DNA from: Anniella stebbinsi
Lineage: Eukaryota > Chordata > Lepidosauria > Squamata > Anniellidae
NCBI GenBank assembly: GCA_029215795.1
Contig: JARDYH010000002.1
Location: forward strand, 9,727,001 to 9,791,000
DNA: 64,000 nucleotides
Direction of reading: 5' to 3'
Shown: one piece after another, positions 1 through 9,536 of the stretch
Layout: every line of letters starts with the position of its first letter
Numbering within the stretch: the first letter of the stretch is position 1
Program-made: the position numbers and the translations under genes
Notes under the pieces: generated by a model
What the model saw: only the letters and a program-made list of their open reading frames with translations
Database searches by the model: none
What the model was told of the DNA's origin: nothing

Positions 1-257
1 TACCACAAGAAGTATTGATGGCTACCAGTTAGGATGGTTTTAAAAGGGGGTTGGATAAATTCCTGGAGGAGAAGGCTATCAATGGCTACTAGTCCAGATA
101 GCTATGTGCTACTTCTGGTATCAGAAGCAGTAAGCCTATGTATACTACTTGCTTATGAATTCCTGGTCAACAGCTAGTTGACCACCGTGTAAACAGAATG
201 CTGGACAAGATGGACCCTTGGTCTGATCCAGTAGGGCTGTTCTTCTGTTCTTCTTGC
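1..257 (+). mobile_element. CR1-type LINE, 3' end fragment
   Basis: The left part corresponds to the CR1 reverse-transcriptase C-terminus (the degenerate frame reads like a region in which the host-type phrase 'DGFKRGLDKFLEEKAING' recurs). It is followed by the 3' UTR phrase for 'aacagaatgctggac' and 'cccttggtctgatcc', and ends near 257 in TTCTTCTGTTCTT-like repeats. The same consensus recurs at 30356-30665, 32355-32554 and, on the minus strand, 12768-13218. The copy is cut by the window start, 5'-truncated and decayed. The family is named from general knowledge of CR1 3' ends, without a database search. Confidence 0.7.
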
Positions 258-962
258 CTTGGATCTTTTGACTCAGTTGCCTGGCTTTCAGTACATGTAC
301 AACTTTTTCTGACCCCTCTGGAACTTCTCTCATAATGGTCACTTCTGCCAGAGCCAGCTCCTCAGTTGAGGGGGCCTGGCAAACCAGTCTCTGCTGGGAC
401 CCTCCCCCATTAGTTCATGGACCCTTCCTGGTGAGCTTACCAATTGGAGCAGTACTCTAGTTCTAGGGGAGCTTCCACTTCAATTCCCATAATGCTCCTG
501 GTGTGCTGTCACTCTGGGCCATGTTGTGGAAATAAAAAGGTTGGGATGTCCATTGCCAGGAAATAGAGCCCTTTTTGGGCTCACCTGACTTCTGCAGCAT
601 ACCCAACTCAGCTTGCAGTTGTGAGTCAAACCATGTGTGTTCCCTAAATTCTGGGACCTTCTTCCTCTTCTTCCTCCTCCTCCTCCTCCTCCTCCTCTTC
701 TTCTTCTATTTACAGAAATAGGTGTTTGCATAAATTGCAGTCACAATTTGCCAAAGTGTGCAAATCACAGCTGAAATTTGTGCAAATTATGAAATCTGCA
801 GGTGCAATTTATGCAAATTTCTATTTTTGCACATAAAAAAAGAACAATATAGAAAACCTTCCAGATGGTCCTACTTGTTGTGGGCCAGGTTAGTCCAGCT
901 GGCAGAAGATGGAACGGAGTCCAGGGGGGGGGGGGGGGTGCAAGCCACTGAAAGTCCATTGA
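258..962. other. No gene seen; TCC microsatellite and AT-rich repeat
   Basis: No coding signal is visible. There is a CTT/CCT-rich microsatellite at about 659-707 and a poly-G run at about 926-938. At 735-835 lies AT-rich sequence rich in GCAAATTT words, resembling the dispersed repeat seen better at 36410-36780 and 52873-53228. Confidence 0.5.
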
Positions 963-1176
963 TAGGGTGACCAGATAAAATCCAGGTCAGGGCATGTACT
1001 ATACTAGAGTGACCAGATACAAAAGAAGGCAGGGCCCCTGCAACTTTAACAGTTGTGATGAAGAGGGAATATCACCAGGAACTAATTGCATACAAATGAC
1101 ACTGGCTGAAATTCCCTTTTCTCTACAACTGTTAAAGTTACATGAGCCCTGACCTGGATTTTTTCTGGTCAGCCTA
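963..1176. mobile_element. Family A hAT-like MITE, internally deleted copy
   Basis: It starts TAGGGTGACCAGATAAAATC and ends GGTCAGCCTA, the termini of the 320-bp family described at 15021-15340. It is 214 bp because most of the left arm is missing. The flanks share CCATTGA immediately outside both ends (7 bp, one short of the usual 8). The internal loop (TAGAGTGACCAGATAC) is in the opposite genomic orientation to most copies, so the element is probably inserted in reverse. Confidence 0.8.
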
Positions 1177-2084
1177 CCATTGAGCTCTACTCCACAAATG
1201 GATTCCTCAGACATCAGTATAAAATGCAGCTGTAGACTCAGTTAGGTGCTCATTGCATCAGAGGGAAGGAAAAAGTGAATTAAAAGGATCCCAAATAAAA
1301 GCTAAGCAGGAGCAAGGCAGTCTATCGAAGCAGGGAAATTGCGGATAGGCCAGATGAGGACCTTCTGCTGGCCTAGTTAGACCCATGGGTCTAAGGATGT
1401 CAGCTGCTGATTCTGTGCCTTGATTGCCACAACACTGAAGCATCCAACTACTGGGCTACTAGAGCTTTGAATTTTCAACTTGTCAGCTCAGTGAGGCATT
1501 GTGGGAGGCACTGTGGGAGACATAAACACCTGGGAGGGCCATCTAAACCCTAGGAGGCACCCCAGCACAGCTCATGTTTTCTCTCATTCCATGTAGGAAA
1601 CTTGCCTGTGCAACTATTTCTTTTGGCTCGAGGCTCTGCACTTCTGCAACTGTCCCCCGCCCCCTAACGAAGAGGAAAGAAATGACTCCCTGATGGCCCA
1701 AGCTCCATGATTTCAAAGCCAATTTCAACAGTACACATAACTTTCAAGATTAGATGCCCTCAAGCAAATATAGTTCAAAAAGTTTGTTCTCGCTCCACAG
1801 GAAATGTCTGAATCGTCCATGAAACTACGCAGAGAGGGCCTCCGAGTGAGTGATTGATGGCGTAAGCCCCTAAAACCTTAAAACAGCAGAGGAGACAGGG
1901 ACGTCTTTTAGGTGGGAGAGAGAGGTCGGGCAGCTGTTTGGGAGAAAGGAATATACTGTTGTACCTGAACAAAGGATGCTGGCTCAACCTCTTGCATCGT
2001 CGTAAAGCTTCTTAGAACCATGAAGTTTATTTGCAGCAGGGCTGGCCCAAGACATTTTGCTACCTGATGCATGTTAACAGATTC
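1177..2084. other. No recognised feature
   Basis: I see no coding frame with protein-like composition, no RNA gene and no clear repeat in this stretch. Confidence 0.4.
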
Positions 2085-2960
2085 CCCCTCCACGTTCCAT
2101 GTATGACAGCCACCTGGACCGGTAGCTGCATCTTTCTTCAACGCGTGCAATGGGACAGCATCCCGGAAAGCAGCAGGAGACATGGCCCATGGCTCTCTCT
2201 CAGCATCTGCTGCCTGTGACAACCACCTCACTCTGCCTAATGGTAGGGCCAGATCTGATTTGTGGGGAGGGTGGAGAAGTGGGGGGGGGAGCTTCATTCC
2301 AAACCCACATCCATGGGTGTAACTCCCTAATTTAAGTTACTGCAGATGCAACCAATCATAGCTGTAGGCAACTTCCAGATAATGTTGATTTATAGCAGGA
2401 GTGCAGAATCTCAGGCAGGGGGGACAAAGCCATCCCTCTGGGTTCCCTGGTTAGCATTACCCCCTTTCTCCCAAAAACCTATTGTTTATTTATTTATTTT
2501 ATTTATTTATTATATTTGTATACCGCCCCATAGCCGAAGCTCTCTGGGTGGTTTACATAGGATTAAAAACAATTAAAAACAATATACAAAAATTTAAACA
2601 GCAAAAACATACAACATACACACAATCTGTACGTTTAAAAACCACTACAACACTTCAAAAAAGCTACAAAAACAAAACAAAACAAAACAAACCCAGGCTC
2701 CTCAGATATGGCCAAATGCCTGAGAGAAGAGGAAAGTCTTGACCTGGTGCCGAAAAGATAACAATGTTGGTGCCAGGCGGGCCTCATCGGGGAGATCGTT
2801 CCACAATTGGGGGGCCACCACAGAGAAGGTCCTCTCTCTTGTTGCCGACCTCTGAGCTTCCCTGTTTGCCAGTTTCCTGGCTTTCTTGTGTTCCCCCCTA
2901 TTCTAAAAGGTTGAAGTGTCCCACTTAAGCCTTAGTTACTGGCACTAAGAGCTTTAAGCT
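2085..2960. repeat. Dispersed repeat D, copy 1, split by a LINE tail
   Basis: Positions about 2130-2470 and 2866-2940 align by eye to 14150-14590. Shared landmarks are 'gcaatgggacagcat', 'accacctcactctgcctaatgg', 'gcttcattccaaacccaca', 'gttgatttatagcagg' and 'ccctattctaaaaggttgaag'. The copy is interrupted between about 2471 and 2865 by an antisense LINE 3' end that copy 2 lacks. Its class is unknown to me. Confidence 0.6.
2471..2865 (-). mobile_element. L2-type LINE 3' end (minus strand)
   Basis: It begins with an ATTT-type tail repeat (2486-2515), then 'ataccgccccatagccgaag' and 'ctctctgggtggttt', the antisense of a LINE 3' UTR. It ends in the antisense of a reverse-transcriptase C-terminus ('gagatcgttccacaattgg', 'gagaaggtcctctctc', i.e. 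a protein phrase like ERTFSVVAPQLWNDLPDEA). The plus-strand relative at 31270-31640 has the same C-terminal phrase and tail. The copy is 5'-truncated and non-functional. Confidence 0.7.
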
Positions 2961-3000
2961 AAAATATGCTGGTATTTTAACCCCTCCCCTTTTGCCTTTG

Positions 3001-3030
3001 ACCCCCCCCCCACACACACACACACACCAC
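3001..3030. repeat. C-run and CA microsatellite
   Basis: A short poly-C tract runs directly into a CA dinucleotide repeat. Confidence 0.9.
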
Positions 3031-3475
3031 TGGAAAACAGGCCCCGAGAGCTTCTCTGAAATGGAATTTGGCCCTCAGGGTGAAAGCGGTTCAACACCTC
3101 TGACCTATGGCATTATGGTAAGTGAGATGGAATGTTAAATGCCTCACCACGTCACTCTGGCCTGCAGCCTTGCTGGATTTCTTGTACAGAAATGTTGAAA
3201 AGAGCGAGCTGATTTCAGCCTCTTTCAATCTGTTCTCTGAGTGGCGACTGTATTTACCTGGAGGGCGGACCAAGTCTGCCAAAGTAAGCCAGTTTTCAAA
3301 CAGATGAGCCAACCTGGGATTTCCCTAAACAAAGCCCAGGGATGGCAATATTAATGGATGGAATTGAGAATTCTTTGTGATATATTGGTAGACCTTTTAT
3401 GCAGCCATAGTTCTCAGACCTGGTCATTTGGAAGCCATACAAAGTTGAAACTGAAGCTGGTCTCTGTACCTGGTC

Positions 3476-3592
3476 AATCTTCCTCCATATCCAGATGTTT
3501 TAGACTTCAATTTCCATCAGCCCCAATCAGCATGGCCAATGGACAGGAATGCTGGGAGTTGTAGTCTAAAACATCCGGAGGGCACCAGGTTA
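3476..3592. repeat. Palindromic dispersed repeat with ZNF143-like motif
   Basis: The arms 'cagatgttttagacttcaa' and 'gtagtctaaaacatccgg' are inverted around a 'catcagccccaatcagcatg' core, giving a foldback of about 115 bp. The right arm GAATGCTGGGAGTTGTAGTC at 3547-3566 is, in reverse, a close match to the ACTACAAYTCCCAGNATGC consensus for ZNF143/Staf. Related pieces lie at 15440-15500, 22165-22265, 31755-31835 and 54455-54580. Confidence 0.6.
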
Positions 3593-3599
3593 GGAACGT

Positions 3600-3905
3600 T
3601 GGTTTAGGACACTTATGGAAGACCTATTTCACTTTCCTCCCCCAGCTGGACTGCAGAACATGTACAGGTCCTTCTTGGTGGTAGTACCAAGGTTGTGGAG
3701 CTCTCAACCCTCTTACCCTTTCTCTTGCCCTGGGTTTTTGTTTCAAAGGGAGTTAGAGTCCACTCAGTTATTATTTTGTGTTCAACTCTTGATTGCTTCT
3801 GTTGCATTTCTGGCTGTTTTAAATTAATTGCTCCTAACTTGATGTATTGTTTGATGTATTCTTGTAAAACATTCTGTGGAACCATATGGGGTAAAAAAAA
3901 AAGGA
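3600..3905 (+). mobile_element. LINE 3' end fragment, L2-like
   Basis: A degenerate frame at about 3680-3725 reads VVVPRLWSSQPSY, reminiscent of the L2 C-terminal phrase 'PRLWNSLP'. It is followed by an AT-rich 3' UTR-like stretch ending near an A-run at 3891-3902. It is weakly preserved, so the clade assignment is tentative. Confidence 0.45.
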
Positions 3906-4189
3906 TAAAAATATATTTCGCAAACAAATGTATGATGCAGATATGTCCTGAAACCAAACAAGTCACTTTATAGAAGGGATAACTGCTTACTCCATTGGAG
4001 TTGTGATCCTATGCATACTTACTTGGAAGTAAATGGAATTTAAATTACTTGGAACTGGTCCAGATCAGACTACAAACCTCCCCTTCCATGACAGTGTTCC
4101 CAGCTATAAAGGGCTTAAGCACCTCCCCTCATGATGTCACTTCCTGGGAGGTTAACAGGCCCATTTCCCACTCTTCTGTACAAATGGAG

Positions 4190-4480
4190 GCCATGTAAGT
4201 CCCACTTCAAGCTCCATCCTGCATCACTTCAGTTTGTTTTTCCCCATCCAGCCCATTACCACCTCCAAGCATTCATTCAGAAGACACACACTATCCTTAG
4301 CTGATGCTGTTGTTGAAGGCATAGAGAAATATATTTGGGTATCATCAGTGTACTGATAACATCCCACTCCATGCCTCTGGATGATCTCTCCCAGTAGTTT
4401 CATGTAGATGTTAAACAGCATTGGGGATAGGATGGCTCCTGAGAGCAGCTATCCCCAAGTATCGCCACCTGGAACCTGCC
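4190..4480 (-). pseudogene. L2-type reverse transcriptase fragment
   Basis: On the minus strand the frame from 4421 to 4224 reads through [14 protein letters not shown], then CYQYTDDTQIYF and MGWMGKNKLK. These match the reverse-transcriptase palm of the longer copy at 34429-35187, which has YADD where this copy has YTDD. It is followed on the window's right by antisense of the upstream palm region ('cacctggaacctgcc'). Only about 290 bp survive, so it is a dead fragment. An antisense LINE tail-type piece ('cacctggtgccaaaaagtcc') follows at about 4490-4600. Confidence 0.8.
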
Positions 4481-4610
4481 CTAAAAAGCCTGGGATAATA
4501 AAATATTCATCACCTGGTGCCAAAAAGTCCACAATGTAAGCACCAGGTGAGCCTCTCCAGGAAGAATATTCTGCAAGCTCATGTCCTGCTGTAGCTCACC
4601 ATGACTTTTG

Positions 4611-4960
4611 GTTGAAGATCCTTACATGTGTCAGTTGGGTAGGTATTTACAATTTCATACATATGTATACAAGGACATGTGATAAGATTTCAGATTCCTC
4701 CCTCCCTTCCCTTGGTCATTGAAAAATTTTGCTGCCTGCTGGTGCTAACCGAACTGCAAGGGAACCATATACTAGAAATCTGTTTATATGTATGCTTAAT
4801 TTCCAATGGCTGTATGGAGACTAATTTAAAGCTGCAAAAGTTCAGCCGACATTGGGGATGAGTAAATTCATCATCATCCAGGTCTGATGCTGCCTGTTGG
4901 GCCCCCCATTGACTGCCTGACCCTGCTCACCACATGCAGTGAACTGCCAGGTGGTTCACA
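4611..4960. other. No recognised feature
   Basis: AT-rich sequence with no coding frame, RNA gene or repeat that I can identify. Confidence 0.4.
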
Positions 4961-4984
4961 GGCACCTGGAGAGCGGCTGTCCGA

Positions 4985-5175
4985 TCCCTTGCCAAGCTGC
5001 CATTATGCATAAAAATGGTGGCTTCTCCATTTTCATAAATGCCCATTGATGCAAATGGCGGTTGTAAAGTGGCCATCTACTCAAAATTACAGACATAAAA
5101 TGGCCCATTTATGCCTGTAATTTTGAGTAGATGGCCCCTTTATTGCCACCATTTGTGTAAATGGGCATTTGCAAA
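4985..5175. repeat. Foldback (inverted-repeat) element
   Basis: Arms at 5072-5099 and 5108-5135 are nearly perfect reverse complements (gccatctactcaaaattac versus gtaattttgagtagatggc) around a loop of about 8 nt. Weaker complementarity continues outward (TTTGCAAATGCCCATTTA-type words on both sides). Words such as 'catttatgc' recur at 8100-8225 and 42580-42600, suggesting a dispersed MITE-like family. I could not define the termini or a target-site duplication. Confidence 0.6.
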
Positions 5176-5929
5176 ATAGCAGCTGGGCTGGCCAGTGGGA
5201 CCACCATGCTTGCCTGACTTGGCATACGCTGAGTTGGGCAAGTGCAATAGTCCACAGACTGGAATCCAGGAAGCCAAGTGGGGGGATGATGTCTGCTGGA
5301 CTTTGCCTGCTTCCCAGACTCCCATGACATGCATAACCAACACCACATTGCCTATATGGCACAATGCAAAGAAAGATGAGGGCCCTTTATTTCAAACAAA
5401 ATCAGTAGAGCTCATTCACATCGCCATGCGATTTTAAACCCTATTGATTCCAATTCCAGGCAAGGAACTGGTTTGGTCAGTAAGGACAGACAAACAAATG
5501 ATGTTCCAGCCAAGGTTTTCTAAACATCAGCTTACTGCTTCTCTCTCCCCGCATTGTGATTGTCTTTGGGCTCACTGTTCATTTTGCATGAACGGGAAAA
5601 TTGCACAAAATGAACAGTACCCATTTTGCAAACGTGAATGCAAGTTCAGGAATTCGAAAACATTTCCGGCAAAAACGCTCTCTCATTTGTATTCGCGTTC
5701 GCGGTTGTGACAGGGCATTTTTGAATTATTTGTGAACTGAAACAAAATTCTCAGAAATCCCTTTTGATGAATGGCAGGAAAAATAGCAAAGAGAGCCATC
5801 GAACGACACCCTCCTGAGAGTAGGGACAAGTCAATGGCAGGCAGAGTCCTTGCAGGTCGCCTTGAGCCACGTATGGCCGGAAACGTGGAACAAAACAACC
5901 CCCTGGTTTCTTCTCGAGCCCTCCAGAGG
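5176..5929. other. No gene; partial AT-rich repeat at 5560-5710
   Basis: No protein-like frame is visible. The piece 5560-5710, with repeated TTTGCA/AATTTGC words and inverted 'tgttcattttgc...gcacaaaatgaaca', resembles the AT-rich dispersed repeat at 52873-53228. Confidence 0.4.
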
Positions 5930-6083
5930 TGTTCAAGTATACAGGTGTACAAAACAATGCAAGATGTGGAGAAGGTGGAAAGGGAAACATTTTTCTCCCT
6001 CTCCCATAATACTAGAACCCAATGGGATCTTCCCATGAAGCTGATTGGTGAGAGATTCAGGACAGATCAAAGAAGTACTTCTT
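5930..6083 (+). mobile_element. CR1-type LINE C-terminal fragment
   Basis: The frame reads like a CR1 reverse-transcriptase C-terminus: VYKTMQDVEKVERETFFSLS followed by a run ending MKLIGERFRTDQR. The same passage is at 29076-29192. It stops abruptly at about 6084, where an L2-type LINE begins, consistent with L2 insertion into CR1 or a later deletion. Confidence 0.8.
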
Positions 6084-6736
6084 CACATGCCAGCTGCGCC
6101 CCTTCCTAGAGTTGGAAGACCGAAAGACAGTAGTGCACGCGCTGGTAACTTCGAGGCTCGACTTCTGCAATGCACTGCACATAGGGCTCCCTTTGTGCCT
6201 AGTCCAGAAACTTCAACTAGTTCAAAATATGGCAGCCAGGTTGGTCACCGGTACACCTAGGGGTGATCACATTACACCAGTTTTAAAATCGCTTCATTGG
6301 CTGCCAGTCAGTTTCCGGGCGAAGTATAAAGTGTTGGTTATTACCTTTAAAGCCCTACATGGTTTGGGTCCAGGTTACCTGCGGGATCGCCTTCTCCCGT
6401 ATAATCCGCCCCACACACTCGCGTCCTCTGGGAAGAATTTACTACAGTCAGCCAAAACTAGGCTGACAACTATTACCCAGAGGATCTTCTCTTCTGCCAC
6501 TCCCAGACTGTGGAATGGCCTGCCGGAGGAGATTCGTCAACTTAATAGTCTTTTTGACTTTAAGAAAGTCATAAAAACCGATCTCTTCCGGCAGGCCTAC
6601 CAGTTGAATTTTAAGAGTTTTATCTGTAATTTAATAATGTATTAATTTATATGTTTTTAATCAGTTTTATGTATTTTATGTTATTTGAATCAATGTTGTT
6701 CCTCACCTCGATCCTGAGAGATAGGCGGGTAATAAA
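6084..6736 (+). mobile_element. L2-type LINE, 5'-truncated, with 3' UTR
   Basis: This holds the last third of the L2-type polyprotein (frame 6112-6645) and then a short 3' UTR with 'cacctcgatcctgagagat' and 'aggcgggtaataaat', running into an AAT repeat tail. Truncation at about 6084 and a microsatellite tail fit target-primed reverse transcription of an L2-clade element. The same tail sequence occurs at 33680-33720, 42190-42230 and 63265-63300. Confidence 0.85.
6112..6645 (+). pseudogene. L2-type reverse transcriptase C-terminal region
   Basis: A frame of 177 codons (534 bp with the stop) without catalytic motifs. It covers the segment downstream of the palm, with LVTSRLDFCNALHIGLPLC, QLVQNMAARLVTGTPRGDHI, HWLPVSFRAKYKVLVITFKA and PRLWNGLPEEIRQLNSL. 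It ends in a natural stop shortly before the 3' UTR. Its ATG at 6112 is incidental, since the element is truncated upstream. The open frame suggests a fairly young insertion, but it cannot encode an active polymerase. Confidence 0.85.
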
Positions 6737-6784
6737 TAATAATAATAATAATAATAATAATTATAATTATTATTATTATTATTA
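6737..6784. repeat. AAT/ATT microsatellite joining two LINE tails
   Basis: An AAT repeat (about 6737-6762) turns into TTA repeats (about 6766-6784). The first is the tail of the plus-strand L2 on the left, the second the reversed tail of the minus-strand LINE on the right. Confidence 0.85.
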
Positions 6785-7210
6785 TATCCCGCCTTTTTCA
6801 CAATACTGGGGGTCAAGGTGGCTTACAAATTAAAACACGTACAGTTAAAACAGATAGAGATATACAAAAGTCATAAATATAATTAAACAGTTTAATTTTA
6901 AAATATATAAACCATTTAAAAACCTTTTAAATACAAATAATTTTTAAAAATCCAAGATATAAACACACATCCACAGAGGTCCAAACTACTCCCGAAAAGC
7001 ATGCTGAAACAGATAGGTTTTAGCCGCCTCCGAAAACACACCAAGGAAGGAGCCAGTCTAGCTTCCCTGGGAAGGGAGTTCCAGAGCCCTGGGGCAGCCT
7101 GTGACGTTGGTGGGACAGAGAGAAGGGCATCCCCTGAAGACCTCAGGGATGGGCAGGTTCCTAAAGGAGAATACGGTATTTCAGATATCCTGGACCAGAG
7201 CTGTGTAGGG

Positions 7211-7858
7211 TAGGCTGACAAGATAAAATCCAGCTCAGGGCTCATCTAACTTTAACAGTTGTAGAGAAAAGGGAATGTTAGCCAGTGTCATTTGTATGCA
7301 ATTACTTCCTGGTGAAATTTCCTCTTCATCACAACTGTTAAAGTTGCAGGGGCCCTGCCTTCTTTTGTATATGGCCACCCTAGTATAGTGCCTGCACCTT
7401 TAACTGTTGTGAAGAAGAGGGAATATCACTAGTAGGGTGACCAGATAAAATCCAGGTCAGGGCTCATGTAACTTTAACAGTTGTAGAGAAAAGGGAATTT
7501 CAGCCAGTGACGTTTGTATGCAATTAGTTCCTGGTGAAATTCCCTCTTCATCACAACAGTTAAAGTTGCAGGAGCCCTGCCTTCTTTTGAATATGGTCAC
7601 TCTAATATAGTGCATGCACCTTTAACTGCTGTGATGAAGAGGGAATATCACCAGGAACTAATTGCATACAAATGACACTGGCTGAAATTCCCTTTTCTCT
7701 ACAACTGTTAAGGTTACATGAGCCCTGACCTGGATTTTATCTGGTCAGCCTAATCACCAGGAACTAATTGCATACAAATGACACTGGCTGAAATTCCCTT
7801 TTCTCTACAACTGTTAAAGTTACATGAGTCCTGACCTGGATTTTATCTGGTCAGCCTA
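7211..7858. mobile_element. Family A hAT-like MITE, split by a second copy
   Basis: The outer element consists of 7211-7432 and 7761-7858, which together make exactly 320 bp. The 8-bp target-site duplication GTGTAGGG lies at 7203-7210 and 7859-7866. Its termini are TAGGCTGACAAG and CTGGTCAGCCTA. It sits inside an antisense L2-like LINE and is itself broken by the copy at 7433-7752. Confidence 0.92.
7433..7752. mobile_element. Family A hAT-like MITE nested in a family member
   Basis: A complete 320-bp copy with termini TAGGGTGACCAG and CTGGTCAGCCTA. The 8-bp duplication is ATCACTAG (7425-7432) against ATCACCAG (7753-7760), one mismatch. That target lies within the outer MITE, so this is a self-into-self insertion and the younger of the two. 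Confidence 0.92.
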
Positions 7859-8066
7859 GTGTAGGGCTTTATAGGTCATAACCAGCGCTTTGAATTGAGC
7901 CTGGAAACAGACTGTAATCCAGTTGAGCTGTTTTAACAGGGGAGTTGTATGCTCTCTGTAACCAGCCCCAGTCAACAATCTGGCTGCAGCTCTTTGAACT
8001 AGCTGAAATTTCCAAACACTCTTTAAAGGCAGCCCCTCGTAGAGCTTATTACAGTAATCCAAACCA

Positions 8067-8325
8067 TTGTACACCACGATGGAGGTTCCAGAAATTGCAC
8101 ATTTCTCCCCTTGCATAAATGGCATCTGTAAAGGTCTCATATATGCAAGAGTAAAAGCAGGAATGCAGTATTCACATCTTTGCTCTTGCGTAAATTGGGC
8201 CTTTACGGCTGCCATTTATGCAATGGAGGAAATATGTAATTTCTGGAGCGAGGGCGGACGGTTCCTGAGCTCTCGTCGGGCCTTGCGATGAATTGGACAC
8301 GGCTGAGTTCGCCCAACCCTAGGCT
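8067..8325. repeat. Foldback element, hAT-like right end
   Basis: 8086-8140 and 8195-8255 are inverted: 'ccagaaattgcacatttc' against 'gaaatatgtaatttctgg', and 'cttgcataaatggc' against 'gccatttatgcaatgg'. The right side ends 'gagttcgcccaaccctagg', resembling a TAGGG hAT terminus. No matching left terminus or target-site duplication was found. Confidence 0.5.
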
Positions 8326-8329
8326 GTTA

Positions 8330-8450
8330 TACGCTCTTATTTATTTACAGCGTTTTTGCCCTGCTCTTCAGTTGAAAAAGGCTCCCGGGGCAGCTTACAC
8401 ATATTAATGGTAAGGCAATCCCTCCCCTCCCCTGCCCTCCCCTCCCCTCC
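8330..8450 (-). mobile_element. LINE 3' UTR fragment (minus strand)
   Basis: 'ttatttatttacagcg' followed by 'ttgccctgctcttcagttg' and 'cccggggcagcttacacat' resembles the antisense LINE tails elsewhere in the window, with an ATTT repeat and then a 'gggcagcttaca' block. It is short and uncertain. Confidence 0.45.
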
Positions 8451-8677
8451 GGCTTGCAATAAAAAAATATACAGCACGAAAGAGAAAGGGGATTGGGAGG
8501 GAGAAGTGGGTGAAGCAAAACACAGGCACTTCATTTCAAAGTTCTTAGAAGTGTCCTTCCTAGCAGGGAAGGGTGACAGAAGCTCCCTGCAGGTTTTATT
8601 TCTCTGGCTGATGTATGAGGCTAAGCTGGTCAGCCCCTTTCTCTGATGTTTATCGGAGAAGCAGGGGGCGCAGCCTC

Positions 8678-8953
8678 TAGGGATGTTGCCAGCGCCTGAC
8701 AGAGTCTGGGAGTCTGACGGACACCCCAGACCCAGTCAGGCACCCACAGTGCAAGCGCGAACCCACACTTGAATGCCCGCAAGGCTCCGGCCAATGCTCA
8801 GCAGCCCTCCGCCCTCACTGCCGAAAATGAGCACTCCCCACCACTGTGTCAATGGGCCGTTTCTGGAGCCTCCAATGACAGGGGGCAATTGGTGGTGGTG
8901 ACGGTGGAGCATCCATCCAATGGAGTGGATGTGGATTAGTTGGCCCACCCCTA
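8678..8953. mobile_element. hAT-like MITE, third family (C)
   Basis: A 276-bp element with termini TAGGGATGTTGCC and GGCCCACCCCTA. A perfect 8-bp target-site duplication GCAGCCTC lies at 8670-8677 and 8954-8961. There is no coding potential. A single copy was recognised in the window. The superfamily call rests on the 8-bp duplication and TAGGG-type ends. Confidence 0.85.
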
Positions 8954-8968
8954 GCAGCCTCCCAGTGG

Positions 8969-9288
8969 TAGGCTGACCATATGAAAAGGAGGACAGGGCT
9001 CATGTAACTTTAACAGTTGCAGAGAAAAGGGGATTTCAACCAGCATCATTTGTATGCAATTAGTACCTGGGGAAATCTCCTCTTCATCACAACAATTAAA
9101 GTTGCATGCACTATACTAAAGTGACCAGATACAAAAGAAGGCAGGGCCCCTGCACCTTTAACTGTTGCAATGAAGCGGGAATTTCACCAGGTACAAATTG
9201 CACACGAGTGATGCCAGCTGAAATTCCCTTTTCTCTACAGCTGTTAAAGTTACATGAGCCCTGTCCTCCTTTTCATATGGTCAGCCTA
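8969..9288. mobile_element. Family A hAT-like MITE, subtype 2 ends
   Basis: A complete 320-bp copy. Its outer termini read TAGGCTGACCATATGAAAAG and CTTTTCATATGGTCAGCCTA, a subtype differing from the AGATAAAATCCAGG ends. The 8-bp duplication CCCAGTGG is at 8961-8968 and 9289-9296. The loop is in reversed orientation (tagtgaccagatacaaaag type). It lies directly beside the family C element. Confidence 0.92.
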
Positions 9289-9536
9289 CCCAGTGGTCTG
9301 CAGATGAGTTAAAAAGCCCAAGGAAATGTCAGTTGGAGCTACAGGTTCTTTCTGGGAAGGAGGGGTGAAGTAAACTCACTACTGCTGCCTGCTGGTCTCC
9401 CCCTTGCCATGACATTATCACTAGAAGTCAGAGGATGTGCTTCTACCTCAATGGATCCACTCTACCAGTTTTCCATCTCCACCAGGACCAGGTTGTGCAT
9501 AAATCTGATGGCTTCTAATTGCCCGTTCAAGACTCG

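Larger units (their letters stand above)
6785..8066 (-). mobile_element. L2-like LINE 3' half, minus strand, split by MITEs
   Basis: The 3' end is at 6785 ('atcccgcctttttcacaat', antisense 3' UTR). The minus-strand frame 7245-6916 contains PGLWNSLPREARLAP and FRRRLKPICF. After interruption by two nested MITEs (7211-7858) the same element resumes, with the minus-strand frame 8215-7856 reading GLDYCNKLYEGLPLKSVW, FQLVQRAAARLLTGA and QFKALVMTYKALH. The unduplicated target joins exactly across the MITEs. It is a different subfamily from the 6084-6736 copy and is non-functional. Confidence 0.8.

Noticed and set aside
480..731. Gly/Arg-rich frame
   Set aside because: It is a translation of the CCT microsatellite.
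1908..2297. 129-codon minus-strand frame
   Set aside because: It runs into dispersed repeat D, shows no protein-family signature, and has no counterpart frame in the second copy.
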